Below are positions 36,020 through 45,105 of a stretch of 64,000 bases of DNA, one piece after another. Every line of letters starts with the position of its first letter. Positions within the stretch are counted from its first letter, which is position 1. The notes under the pieces were generated by a model, which saw only the letters and a list, made by a program, of their open reading frames with translations, made no database searches and was not told the DNA's origin. Both the position numbers and the translations under genes were made by a program. The DNA is from Bradyrhizobium semiaridum (lineage in GTDB: Bacteria > Pseudomonadota > Alphaproteobacteria > Rhizobiales > Xanthobacteraceae): the NCBI RefSeq assembly GCF_020329505.1, contig NZ_JAGKJJ010000003.1:1-64000 (forward strand). The letters run 5' to 3'.

Positions 36020-37003
36020 TCAGGGGCGATGGGAGGTGTTTGGAAGTCCGGGCGGGGTCTCGAGCAGGTAGTCACCTGACGGATCGAGGCCCTTGAGCTC
36101 GGCGACGGTCTCGACGCGCCGCGCGGGGCCCCGCCCCTTGATGAAGACGATCAAGTCGATCGCCTCGGCGATGAGCCGGCGCGGCACGGTTGCGACCGCT
36201 TCCTGAATGAGTTGTTCGATCCGGTAGAGCGCTGCTCGTGCCGAGTTGGCGTGGACGGTGGCGATCCCGCCGGGGTGGCCAGTATTCCAAGCTTTCAGCA
36301 TGTCGAGGGCTTCGGCCCCTCTGACCTCGCCGACGATGATGCGGTCGGGCCGCAAGCGCAGCGTGGAGCGAACCAGATCGGCCAGGCTTGCCACGCCCGG
36401 CTTGGTCCGGAGCGTCACGGCATCCCTGGCACCGCAGCGCAGCTCGCGGGTATCCTCAATGATGACCACCCGCTCTTGGAGGCCAGCGATCTCCGCAAGA
36501 AGCGCATTGGCGAGCGTCGTCTTGCCCGAGCCGGTGCCGCCGGCGATCAGGATGCTGCGCGCCTCGGTCACCGCTGAAGTCAGCACTTTTGCCATCAAAG
36601 GCGAGGCGATCTGCGCCTTGACGTAGTCGGACAGGCGGAACGTGGTGGTTGCGGGTTTGCGGATCGCAAAGCATGGCGCGAGCGAGACGGGTGGCAAGAC
36701 GCCTTCGAAGCGTTCACCGGTTTCGGGGAGTTCCGCCGAGACGATGGGAGACGAGCCGCTCGCTTCCGCCCGCACGTGACTCGCTACAAGCCGAATGATC
36801 CGTTCCGATTCCTGCGGCGTCAGCACGACGCCGGTGTCGGCGCGTCCCGTCCCGTGCCGGTCAAGCCAGAGCCTCCCATCGGGATTGACCATGACCTCGA
36901 CGACATCAGGCTCTTCCAGCGCAAGCGCGATTGCTGGTCCCATCGCGGTCCGCAGCATGCCGCGGCGTCGTTCGCGGGTCTCTGGCGAGAGGAGATCAGA
37001 CAT
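36020..37003 (-). CDS. trbB: TrbB, VirB11-type hexameric ATPase
   Basis: 327 aa from the ATG at 37003. Walker A AGGTGSGKTTLANALLAEI near residue 155, Asp box EDTRELRC, Walker B RIIVGEVRGAEALDML and His box GHPGGIATVHANSA, all in the normal order. Peripheral inner-membrane ATPase for the mating channel. The frame is open to 37219 but that part is a shadow of the copG-like gene, which it overlaps by 8 bp. Confidence 0.95.
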   Translation of the reverse strand: MSDLLSPETRERRRGMLRTAMGPAIALALEEPDVVEVMVNPDGRLWLDRHGTGRADTGVVLTPQESERIIRLVASHVRAEASGSSPIVSAELPETGERFEGVLPPVSLAPCFAIRKPATTTFRLSDYVKAQIASPLMAKVLTSAVTEARSILIAGGTGSGKTTLANALLAEIAGLQERVVIIEDTRELRCGARDAVTLRTKPGVASLADLVRSTLRLRPDRIIVGEVRGAEALDMLKAWNTGHPGGIATVHANSARAALYRIEQLIQEAVATVPRRLIAEAIDLIVFIKGRGPARRVETVAELKGLDPSGDYLLETPPGLPNTSHRP

Positions 37004-37547
37004 TGCCGACCTCCTCTCGCCCTGCCGGAGAACGCTCCGGCGGCTCACCCGCCGCGTTCGGCGCGCGGGATCCAGTCTCGTTAGCTTGGGCAGCGCCCGG
37101 AGAGGCGCCCTCCTCGAGGTTCCGCATGAAGAGATCCGGCTTCGAGGCGCTGACGCGGTCCATGACGTCAGCGACCAGACGGCCACCGGAGGCGACGCGT
37201 TTGCCGACCTGGGCGACAAACATCTCGAACCGCTCGCGTCCGAGCGCGCGCGCTGCGTCCTGATCCTGCGAAGGCAGCGGCGGGGTGATGGTCAGGTAGT
37301 AGCGGATGAACAGCGCGATGGTCTCCGCGAGGACGCTCACATCGCGGTCGGCTCGCTCGAGTTGCCGGCTCATCCGGTCGAGCCTTCGGATCAGCGCCGC
37401 ATCGCCGCTCGTGTCCCGCTCGGGGTTGAGGAAACGATCCAGCGCAGCATCGACAATGGCTGATTTGTTGGCTCCGGGGCGCTTGGCCGCGAGCTCAAGC
37501 CGCTGCGCGACGCTGTCGGAGACATAGGCCGATAGTTTGGGTTTCAT
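36996..37547 (-). CDS. CopG-family (ribbon-helix-helix) protein of the tra/trb operon
   Basis: 183 aa. N-terminus KPKLSAYVSDSVAQRLELAA, then K-S-A-I-V-D-A-A-L-D-R-F-L is a ribbon-helix-helix DNA-binding domain. Helical middle (RRLDRMSRQLERADRDVSVL), Glu/Pro/Ala-rich end. In rhizobial ICEs a protein like this sits between traG and trbB exactly as here; a relaxosome or regulatory role is likely but inferred. Confidence 0.85.
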   Translation of the reverse strand: MKPKLSAYVSDSVAQRLELAAKRPGANKSAIVDAALDRFLNPERDTSGDAALIRRLDRMSRQLERADRDVSVLAETIALFIRYYLTITPPLPSQDQDAARALGRERFEMFVAQVGKRVASGGRLVADVMDRVSASKPDLFMRNLEEGASPGAAQANETGSRAPNAAGEPPERSPAGREEVGNV

Positions 37548-37559
37548 CGGGATGCTCTT

Positions 37560-39587
37560 TCAGAACGAGGGAAGAAGATCGTCATCGTCACGAGTGACGG
37601 CGTGGGCGCGGCGGACGGTGCTGGATGCGTTTGATGCCTGCTGCATCTGGCTGCGATCGGCGGCGACGTCCGACTCGTCGTCGAGCAATCGCTCCTCGAT
37701 GGAGCGAACATCGGTCGCAGCCGGTGCAGCCTCGTCGAACAACGGCAATTGCTGCTTGAGACCGCCCTCCTCGCCGCCCGTCTGCATCAGTTCGCGATAC
37801 GGCAGGGTCGCTAGGCGAAGGTCGGTGGTGCGAACCTCGCCGCGCCAATCGTCAGTGCGGGCTGGCGGCCGGTCGGCATACTGATCGCCCGCCAAGGATG
37901 GCGGCCTGCGCAATCGACTGACGAAGTTTGCGTCCTCATAGTGCCGCAGCTTGATCGCCCGGACTGGCGCAAGGCCTGAAACCAGCACGATCGCCTGGTC
38001 GGGCGGCAACTGCATCACTTCGCCTGGCGTCAGCAATGGACGCGCGGTCTCCTGACGGCTGACCATGACGTGGCCGAGCCATGGAGCCAGCCGGTGGCCG
38101 GCATAGTTGCGCTGTGCGCGTAGCTCGGTCGCGGTGCCGAGCGCGTCCGAGATCCGTTTCGCCGTGCGCTCGTCATTGGCGGCGAAGGCAATGCGGACGT
38201 GACAATTGTCCAGGATCGCGTTGTTCTCGCCGTAAGCCTTGGCGATCTGGTTGAGCGACTGGGCGATCAGGTAGGCGCGGATGCCATACCCGGCCATGAA
38301 CGCAAGCGCGCTCTCAAAGAAGTCGAGCCGGCCGAGAGCAGGAAACTCGTCCAGCATCATCAGGAGCTGGCGGTGCTTGAGATCGCCCGCCTTGGTGTTC
38401 AGCGTCTCGGTCAGCCGGCGTCCGATCTGGTTGAGGATCAGCCGGATCAGCGGCTTGGTGCGGCTGATGTCCGACGGCGGAACGACAAGGTAGAGCGTGA
38501 CCGGCTTGTCGGCACTCACGAGATCTGCGATGCGCCAATCACAGTGCTCGGTGTTTCGGCTAACGATGGGATCGCGATAGAGGCCGAGGAAGCTCACGGC
38601 GGTCGACAGGACGCCCGAGCGTTCGTTTTCGGACTTGTTGAGCAGCTCTCGCGCGGTCGCGGCGACGACCGGGTGCACCTTCGGCTCGGCCTCGGTGCCG
38701 AGATGATTGGTCGCCAGCATGATCCTGAGCGTCTTCTCGAACGACTGCGCAGGGTCGGCCAGGATCTCGGTAACACGGGTGAGCGTCTTCTTCTCTTCCG
38801 CATAAAGGACGTGAAGGATGACGCCGACCAGCAGCGAATGGCTGGTCTTTTCCCAATGGGTTCGGCGTTCGAGCGCCCCTTCGGGATCGACCAGGATGTC
38901 GGCGATGTTCTGGACGTCGCGGACCTCGGCGGCCCCTTTGCGCACCTCAAGCAGCGGATTGTAGCGCGCGCTTCTGGAATCGGTCGGATTGAACAGGAGG
39001 CAATGCGAGAAGGTCGAACGCCAGCCGGAAGTCAATTCCCAGTTTTCGCCCTTGATGTCGTGCACCACAGCAGACGAGGTCCAGGACAGCAATGTGGGCA
39101 ACACCAGCCCCACGCCCTTGCCCGACCGGGTGGGCGCAAAGCACATGACGTGTTCCGGTCCGTCGTGGCGCAGATAGTTGTTCTCAAGTCGCCCCAGGAA
39201 CACGCCCTTGGACGCGAACAGGCCAGCGGTCTTGATTTCCTTTGGGGTCGCCCACCGCGCCGAACCGTAAGTCGTCACCAATTGGCTTTGGCGCGCGCGC
39301 CACACCGAATTGACGATCGCAAACAGCGCGCCCGCGATGCCGCCGGCGGCGGCGATCGCTCCGCCTTCCTCGAATATCTCGGGCGCGTAGACCTCATAAG
39401 CGAACCACCATTCGAACAATCGCCAAGGCAGATAGACGGGATAGCCGACGATCAAGAACCAAGGCTCACCGAGGCGCTGCTGATAGCCGAGAGCTGCGGC
39501 AGTCCATTGTGTCGCGCCCCAGGTCGAGACGACAACGATGCCGAGGACGGCGGTGATTTGGCCGACATAGATTTTCGCCGGAAACAT
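37560..39587 (-). CDS. traG: TraG, VirD4-type coupling protein
   Basis: 675 aa from the ATG at 39587, which has GGAG eight bases upstream. Two N-terminal transmembrane segments (about residues 8-30 and 80-100), YGSARWATPKEI, Walker A CFAPTRSGKGVGLVLPTLLS near residue 160, Walker B LLMMLDEFPALGRL near 420, and L-I-A-Q-S-L-N-Q. Couples the relaxase-DNA complex to the T4SS. First gene of the tra/trb run. Confidence 0.95.
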   Translation of the reverse strand: MFPAKIYVGQITAVLGIVVVSTWGATQWTAAALGYQQRLGEPWFLIVGYPVYLPWRLFEWWFAYEVYAPEIFEEGGAIAAAGGIAGALFAIVNSVWRARQSQLVTTYGSARWATPKEIKTAGLFASKGVFLGRLENNYLRHDGPEHVMCFAPTRSGKGVGLVLPTLLSWTSSAVVHDIKGENWELTSGWRSTFSHCLLFNPTDSRSARYNPLLEVRKGAAEVRDVQNIADILVDPEGALERRTHWEKTSHSLLVGVILHVLYAEEKKTLTRVTEILADPAQSFEKTLRIMLATNHLGTEAEPKVHPVVAATARELLNKSENERSGVLSTAVSFLGLYRDPIVSRNTEHCDWRIADLVSADKPVTLYLVVPPSDISRTKPLIRLILNQIGRRLTETLNTKAGDLKHRQLLMMLDEFPALGRLDFFESALAFMAGYGIRAYLIAQSLNQIAKAYGENNAILDNCHVRIAFAANDERTAKRISDALGTATELRAQRNYAGHRLAPWLGHVMVSRQETARPLLTPGEVMQLPPDQAIVLVSGLAPVRAIKLRHYEDANFVSRLRRPPSLAGDQYADRPPARTDDWRGEVRTTDLRLATLPYRELMQTGGEEGGLKQQLPLFDEAAPAATDVRSIEERLLDDESDVAADRSQMQQASNASSTVRRAHAVTRDDDDLLPSF

Positions 39588-40182
39588 TTTCTGCTCCCAC
39601 TTGAGCTCTCGCGAACGAGCGCGGCGAGATGAAAAGCGGGAGACGCCTTCGCATTCAACCTGAATAAAAAGCGGTCGCGGCAACGAGATCCGTGTCGATC
39701 CAGCCCGTCAGTGCAAGATCGTTGATGCGCCAATCTCGGCGTGGTTGAGGAAATGGCTCAATAGACCGTGAGCGGCTTGATCAAGCTGATTCAATTATCC
39801 AGCCGACTGCGATCTACTCAGCGCCAAGCCCGTCCCGCTTGAGAGAGCGAATCGGCGGCTTCTCTCGAGCGCAATGTTCGGCGGCGCGCATCGACGGAAT
39901 GTCAGGAGAGCGGCGCGTTATACTCACTTCATGAAATGAGTATAAGCGCGCACGAGCTCGCGTGCAGCCATCGGGCGAGGTCTGCAGGCAGCACAGCTTT
40001 CATCCGCCGCGAGCTTGGCCTCGATCGAAGCGCAAGGGCAGGACGTCAGGCAGCGCTCCAACCAATTCAGCTTGAGATGGTTGGTCCGGTCCGATGCGGA
40101 GATTAAGCCCCCTATTCTCCGCATATTTTGCGGTAATTAACCTTGCGAATGCGGGGAAAAGCCGCCATATTCACCGCAAAGG
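39588..40182. promoter_or_regulatory. Control region between traG and fic, with inverted repeats
   Basis: No gene supported. A near-perfect 28-bp palindrome lies at 39919-39946, with arms TTATACTCACTTCA and TGAAATGAGTATAA (one mismatched base pair). Closer to fic, 9-bp arms ATGCGGAGA (40094-40102) and TCTCCGCAT (40116-40124) and 8-bp arms TTTGCGGT (40127-40134) and ACCGCAAA (40173-40180) form further inverted repeats. The divergent genes traG and fic start on either side, so these are likely operators. Confidence 0.55.
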
Positions 40183-41298
40183 ATGCGGAGAATGTCGCAA
40201 TATATCCACCAACTGCCTGATTGGCCTCACTTTTCCTGGGATACGGATGCCCTCGCAAAGCAGCTTGCGGCCGTTCGCCTGCGCCAGGGGCGGCTCATCG
40301 GCCGGATGCAGGCCCTGGGCTTCCCCCAGCAGGAGGAAGCTGTTCTTACCACCCTGACGGAGGAAGTCCTCAAGTCCAGCGAAATCGAGGGGGAACAGCT
40401 CGACAAGCACGCGGTGCGCTCTTCGCTCGCGCGGCGCCTCGGCATGGATGCGGGTGCCTTGCCCTCGGCAGACCGCAATGTCGAGGGTGTTGTCGAGATG
40501 ATGCTCGACGCCACTCAAAAATTCAAAGGCGAGCTCACGGCGGAGAGGTTGTTCGGATGGCACGCCTCGCTCTTTCCAACCGGCCGCAGCAACATGAAGA
40601 AGATTGCTGTGGGAACCTGGCGCGACGCGTCGGCGGGACCAATGCAGGTTGTCTCCGGCGATTATGGACGCGAGCGCGTGCACTACGAGGCGCCAGCCGC
40701 TGACAAACTCGAAGCCGAGATGATCGCGTTTCTCGATTGGTACAACTCCGAAGAGAAGATCGATCCCGTAATCAAGGCCGCGATCGCGCATCTCTGGTTC
40801 GTGACTATCCACCCTTTCGAGGACGGCAATGGACGCATCGCGCGCGCCATCGCCGATATGTCGCTTGCGCGCTCCGAAGGAATTCCGCAGCGCTTCTATA
40901 GCATGTCTGCCCAGATACGCCTGGAGCGTAAGACCTACTATGACATGCTGGAGAGCACGCAAAAGGGTGATCTCAACGTCACGCGGTGGCTCGAGTGGTT
41001 CCTGGACTGTCTCGACCGTGCCTTCACCGGAGCAGAGACCATTCTCGCAGCCGTTCTCGAAAAGGCAGACTTCTGGAAACGGCATGCCGCGGCCCAAATC
41101 AACGATCGGCAGCGCGACATGCTCAACCATCTGTTGGACGGTTTCGAGGGCAAGCTGACGTCCAGCAAATGGGCGAAGATCGAAAAATGCTCGCCCGATA
41201 CTGCGCTACGCGACATTCAGGGCCTCGTCGATCAGGGCATTCTCACGAAGGACCAGGGTGGAGGCCGCAGCACGAGCTACTCCCTCGTCAGATCTTGA
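40183..41298 (+). CDS. Fic-domain protein with DUF4172 N-terminus
   Basis: 371 aa. N-terminal DUF4172 (W-P-H-F-S-W-D-T-D-A-L-A-K), the inhibitory helix motif SSEIEGEQ (residues 65-72, S-x-x-x-E-G form) and the catalytic HPFEDGNGRIARA near residue 210. The C-terminal 60 residues form a winged-helix-like domain (WAKIEKCSPDTALRDIQGLV, then TSYSLVRS). Fic enzymes AMPylate proteins using ATP; the internal motif blocks ATP binding in the resting state. The winged helix may bind the GCGG-type inverted repeats just upstream. Inserted between traG and the relaxase, so probably ICE cargo or a toxin-like module. Confidence 0.92.
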   Translation: MRRMSQYIHQLPDWPHFSWDTDALAKQLAAVRLRQGRLIGRMQALGFPQQEEAVLTTLTEEVLKSSEIEGEQLDKHAVRSSLARRLGMDAGALPSADRNVEGVVEMMLDATQKFKGELTAERLFGWHASLFPTGRSNMKKIAVGTWRDASAGPMQVVSGDYGRERVHYEAPAADKLEAEMIAFLDWYNSEEKIDPVIKAAIAHLWFVTIHPFEDGNGRIARAIADMSLARSEGIPQRFYSMSAQIRLERKTYYDMLESTQKGDLNVTRWLEWFLDCLDRAFTGAETILAAVLEKADFWKRHAAAQINDRQRDMLNHLLDGFEGKLTSSKWAKIEKCSPDTALRDIQGLVDQGILTKDQGGGRSTSYSLVRS

Positions 41299-41513
41299 GG
41301 ACAGGCGAACATAGACGAGCCGATGTTGGCCCGGGCAAGACGGCGCGATGCCCCCGCATCACTGGACGACAGCCGCTTCGCACGCACCGGCTGGTTATAC
41401 TATTTTCGCAAGTAACCAGCAATGATGTCAGCATCTTGCATGAAACTCGAGAGATTTAGCGCGAACGGCTTCGGAGAGAAACTCCAATTCGCTCCCGCGT
41501 AGCCCTGCGCCCT

Positions 41514-43481
41514 TCAGCGTCCGAGCCCACGCTTGATCCCGATCGACCAGGAGATGCCCTCTCCGCCCACACTGCCGGTGACCAGTTGTCCGCGCGCCCT
41601 CTCCAGCACTGGTCTCCAGGGTACCAGTGCGAAATCGTGGGAGCGCTCGATGAGAGCGAAGCGGCCGCTGTTCAGCGTCAGCATGCGCCGGTAGACGCCA
41701 CTGATGCTGTCACCGCTTTTGACCTCTGCACGCTCGAGCCCGGTGCGGGCGGAGATATCCAAGGCCACCTTGGCGAGCTCCCGTCGTTCCAGCGTCCGCA
41801 CCAAATCGCGCGCATAGCGCACCTGCCCGTCCTCATCGCGGGCGAGCCCCTGCTCGAGCAACCATTGTCGCCTCGTCCGCAGCGCCGTCTCGACCTCCGC
41901 GCCCATCCCGACCGGTCCGAGCGTCTCGGGCGTTCTGGCGAGAAGCTGGCGATCGAGCCACGTTGCCCCCAACGCCTGCGGCAGGTCGTCTAGTCTCTGC
42001 CATGAGAGGACGCTGACCCGGACCGGATTGCGTGAACGGTTGAGCGTCTCGTAGCGGAGCACTTTATCAAGATAGTCCTCGCCAACCTTCCAAGTGCCGT
42101 CTGGCAGTCGATCCACCAGCCTCTCGCCGCGCAGCGCCTCCAGCCGGCGCGCATGGGAAGCGACATACTCGACCGAGGCTTGCGGATCGAAGCGATGGTG
42201 CAGGTGGTCGCTGTAGACACCTTGCTGTCCGGCCGCGATCCCGGCAATCGTGCGATCGACGTCCCGCGGCTCTGCCGGGCGGGACCTGAGCTCGACGATG
42301 CTGTTTCGCATCGGGGGCTCCTCATTGACGGCGAGAATCCCGATCTCGGCGTAATGGGATCGCCCATCGATGCCATCGATCACCACATAACGGCGCTCGC
42401 TGAGCTCGTCCGAGAAGCCTTCGCCAATGACGCGACCGACGATGCGATTTTCCGTCTGCTCCGAGTCGAAGATCGCATAGTTGCCGCTGGCCCGCGCAAC
42501 TCCGGCCGCAGCAAGTTCGCGATGCATGGTCTTGATGATATCGCCGCGCTCACCCATGCGCCTGAGCTTTGCTTCGAGTTCGGCATCGATCCGCCAGCGG
42601 CCGGGCTCACTCTCCTCTGCCAAGCCCGTGCGCTCCAGGGTTCGCAGTCGTCCGATCCGCGCCGTTTGCCAAGCCGGTTCCCGTCCAGAGAGCGCACCCA
42701 GCTCAAGAACTCCGTTCGGAGCATCTCGCAGGATGCTCCGGTCAAGCCGAGTGAACCGTTCGGCCGTGATCTCCTGCTGAAGCTTGCGCGCGACCTCGAT
42801 CTCCGTTTCAGGGCCTAGCTCTCGTGTAATGAGCTCAGCTGCCCGCGCTCGAAAGCCATGAGCGATGTAGTCGCGGGCGATGACGAGGTCGTGTCCATTG
42901 CCGTCATTGCCGCGCAAGACGATGTGCGTATGGGGGTGGCCGGTGTTGAAATGATCAGCAGCAACCCAGTCGAGCCTGGTGCCGAGGTCCTGCTCCATCT
43001 GCCCCATGAGGTCGCGGACGAAGGGTTTCAGGTCCGCCAGCTCGGCGCTGTCTTCCGGCGCCACGATAAACCGGAACTGGTGGCGGTCGCCCGCGCTGCG
43101 TTCCGTAAAGCTCTTGCCATCGGCCCGGTCACTGCTGGCGTCGTAAAGCTCCCCTGGTTCGCCCTCGCGCGTGACACCATCGCGTTGAACGTAACGGAGG
43201 TGGGCCCGCACGGCACCTAGGTCACCTGACTTGATCCGCACGATCCGCGCCTTGATTACGACACGGCGCTGGCCTTTGCTTCGTCCGCGCCCGGCCAGCA
43301 CCGCACCTTGCGCTTGGCCGCGACCGATGCGGCCGCCAGTAAACGACGAACCTGCCCGAGCGCTTGCGCCAGCCTTCGACGCTTCCTGGCGCACGCGCCG
43401 AAGATAGCTGGCCGCCCTTCCGGCTTTGCGGTTGCCAATCCGCCCGAGCTTCACGTCGAACTCGTCGTCATTCTCTCGCAT
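41514..43481 (-). CDS. Relaxase/mobilisation nuclease (VirD2-like, DUF3363)
   Basis: 655 aa from the ATG at 43481. Relaxase core with YVQRDGVTREGEPGELY, then HQFRFIVAPEDSAELADL and the metal-binding histidines in HFNTGHPHTHIVLRG. The region after about residue 250 is the DUF3363 part (ELGALSGREPAWQTARIGRL onwards), ending in a basic tail. Nicks oriT, stays bound to the 5' end and pilots the strand through TraG. The catalytic tyrosine is not obvious; Y-L-R-R-V-R and Y-V-Q-R are candidates. Residues upstream to 43634 look random. Confidence 0.92.
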   Translation of the reverse strand: MRENDDEFDVKLGRIGNRKAGRAASYLRRVRQEASKAGASARAGSSFTGGRIGRGQAQGAVLAGRGRSKGQRRVVIKARIVRIKSGDLGAVRAHLRYVQRDGVTREGEPGELYDASSDRADGKSFTERSAGDRHQFRFIVAPEDSAELADLKPFVRDLMGQMEQDLGTRLDWVAADHFNTGHPHTHIVLRGNDGNGHDLVIARDYIAHGFRARAAELITRELGPETEIEVARKLQQEITAERFTRLDRSILRDAPNGVLELGALSGREPAWQTARIGRLRTLERTGLAEESEPGRWRIDAELEAKLRRMGERGDIIKTMHRELAAAGVARASGNYAIFDSEQTENRIVGRVIGEGFSDELSERRYVVIDGIDGRSHYAEIGILAVNEEPPMRNSIVELRSRPAEPRDVDRTIAGIAAGQQGVYSDHLHHRFDPQASVEYVASHARRLEALRGERLVDRLPDGTWKVGEDYLDKVLRYETLNRSRNPVRVSVLSWQRLDDLPQALGATWLDRQLLARTPETLGPVGMGAEVETALRTRRQWLLEQGLARDEDGQVRYARDLVRTLERRELAKVALDISARTGLERAEVKSGDSISGVYRRMLTLNSGRFALIERSHDFALVPWRPVLERARGQLVTGSVGGEGISWSIGIKRGLGR

Positions 43482-44027
43482 GGCATGCGTCCGCAGTTGG
43501 GAAAGCTGCCGATATGTGAAGCCGACGAGCGCTCGCCAAGTCGCAGACGCAATTGCGCAAGAGAGCCATAGCGTTGGGGCGAACCTGTCGACAATGAAGA
43601 TCCGAGAAGCGTCAAATCGTGGATGTGCAGACAACGGCTTAGGCGCTCTGTAGCGCCAGTGCTTTTATCTTGCCCTACATCCTACCCTGCTCCATACGCA
43701 TGTCTGGTTGGCCTAGCTTTGCTCAAATCGCCACGTCAATTCACCGCGCGTTTGATCTCAGCGGCATGAATATGAACACTTTCGCTCGAGAAACGAAGGC
43801 AATCTAAGCTCTCGATACACAGGCCAACACGCCATTGCGCCTCGTGAGACACGCGAAATTGCCCCATCCCAAACCGAAATCCGAAGGCAAATCCAACGCG
43901 AAATCCCGTTCGCTGAGCCAAAACTTCGTCCAAAATCTGTCGGATCGATCGCGTTTTTGGCGGACAGGGAAGCCCTTTTCCAAAGGCATAATGCTTCGCC
44001 CGCTTCCCGAAGCGGCGCAGCAACGCC
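43482..44027. other. Relaxase-DUF736 intergenic region, candidate oriT
   Basis: 546 bp with no supported gene; minus-strand frames there lack ribosome sites and look random. Contains AT-richer stretches and a run of spaced GAAATCC/CAAATCC-type words around 43870-43915. In conjugative elements oriT commonly lies next to the relaxase gene, so this is the best place for it, but I cannot identify a nick site. Confidence 0.35.
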
Positions 44028-44056
44028 AAAAGCCCCGCCTCCGAGGAGGCGGGGCC
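44028..44056 (-). terminator. Rho-independent terminator after DUF736
   Basis: Very stable hairpin with arms GCCCCGCCTCC and its complement GAGGCGGGGC around a short loop. Read on the minus strand it is followed by TTTT. It lies 15 bp after the DUF736 stop and ends that transcript. Confidence 0.85.
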
Positions 44057-44071
44057 GTTGGTTCCGGACGA

Positions 44072-44383
44072 TCAATCGCCGCTGCGGCGCGACCAGATCA
44101 GGCTGAAGCCCTCGTCACCTTCGACCTTGACCAGCGAGGCGTAGATCGGGGCCGGGAAGCTCGGATCGTCGAGCTTGACCGAGAGATATTCGCGCTCGCT
44201 GTCGCGGGCGGTCTTCTTCCAGGCAGCGCCGAACTCGGTCGCGCCCGCAAAGATGCGGTATTCGGGAGCCTTGTCGTTGTCCTTTTCGGCTGCGACGAGC
44301 TTGGCCTTGATGTTGAGCGTCAGCGTCTTGATCGAGCCGGTGTAGCCGGCTTCGGAAGCGGTGAACATGCCGATGGTCGCCAT
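44072..44383 (-). CDS. DUF736 protein
   Basis: 103 aa from the ATG at 44383, with GGAG upstream. [20 protein letters not shown], then [20 protein letters not shown] and [20 protein letters not shown], the complete DUF736 fold pattern. DUF736 proteins are a constant part of rhizobial ICEs near the relaxase; function unknown. A frameshifted second copy reads the other way at 44674-44960. Confidence 0.93.
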   Translation of the reverse strand: MATIGMFTASEAGYTGSIKTLTLNIKAKLVAAEKDNDKAPEYRIFAGATEFGAAWKKTARDSEREYLSVKLDDPSFPAPIYASLVKVEGDEGFSLIWSRRSGD

Positions 44384-44673
44384 GATGATCTCCGTCTGTT
44401 TTGCTCGGGCCGCGTCCATCGCAGCCTCGATGGCGATCCCTTGCCCGGGGAGCGATCGGCCCGCAGCCGTATGGCCCGCAGCGCCAGCGCAGGACGGCGA
44501 CAAGCCTGCTTTTTTGTCTTCCCGCGAGGAATGCCGCCCCTTCGCGGCAGGGGAAAAAAGCAGGCGCAGCCGTTGCGGGAAGGCGATCGAGGCTCTTGCC
44601 GTCCCCCGGGCTTGATCAGCCCAATCGTGGCTGCATTGGACGCGAGCCGATGACCGAATTGACGGAGATCTTC

Positions 44674-44960
44674 ATGGCGACCATCGGCCGTTCACAGCAT
44701 CAGACGACGGCTGGATCGGTCGAAGAGAAGCCGATCTCCGCGCATCAATCGCGGTGACGACGCAGCCGGATCAACGCAAGCGAACCCGCCCACATTTGCA
44801 TGCAAGGAACCGATCGCACCGCTGGAATTGTCCGTCCCGAAACGCGTCTCGACGGGCGCGATTAAGAGCAAGATTCGAGCTTCCCCGCCCTGATCTACGC
44901 CCCGCTGCTCAGGATCGAAGGAGCCTCGATTCAACCGTCCTGGCGACCGCAAGCAGCCGT
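44674..44960 (+). pseudogene. Decayed second DUF736 gene
   Basis: Starts like the intact gene (MATIG from an ATG preceded by GGAG), then loses frame within the next four codons: the reading R-P-F-T-A-S-D-D-G-W-I-G continues in another phase. Farther on FPALIYAPLLRIEG matches the FPAPIYASL end of DUF736. An in-frame stop lies between. Opposite in orientation to the intact copy, so an old inverted duplication or a second acquired gene. Confidence 0.7.
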
Positions 44961-45105
44961 TGATCTGCCTAGTCGTCCCCGGATCGGAGGGGGCACTTAG
45001 GCGGGCAACCGCCGCTTTCCGTCCACGAAATCGGCCGCGCACCGTCAGGTGCGCGGCCGCGATTTTGCAGCGCGCGGGGGCCGCCCGCGCGGCCCGGCGC
45101 TGGTT

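Noticed and set aside
38199..39632. 477-codon plus-strand frame
   Set aside because: Antisense shadow of traG, whose Walker motifs are intact.
39924..40124. 66-codon minus-strand frame between traG and fic
   Set aside because: Overlaps the palindrome and inverted repeats, no ribosome site, no recognisable features.
41390..41418. Inverted repeat CTGGTTA/TAACCAG after fic as a terminator
   Set aside because: Stem of only seven AT-rich pairs with a long loop and no T run.
43835..44653. 272-codon plus-strand frame
   Set aside because: Runs antisense through the DUF736 gene and its terminator; composition is random-looking.
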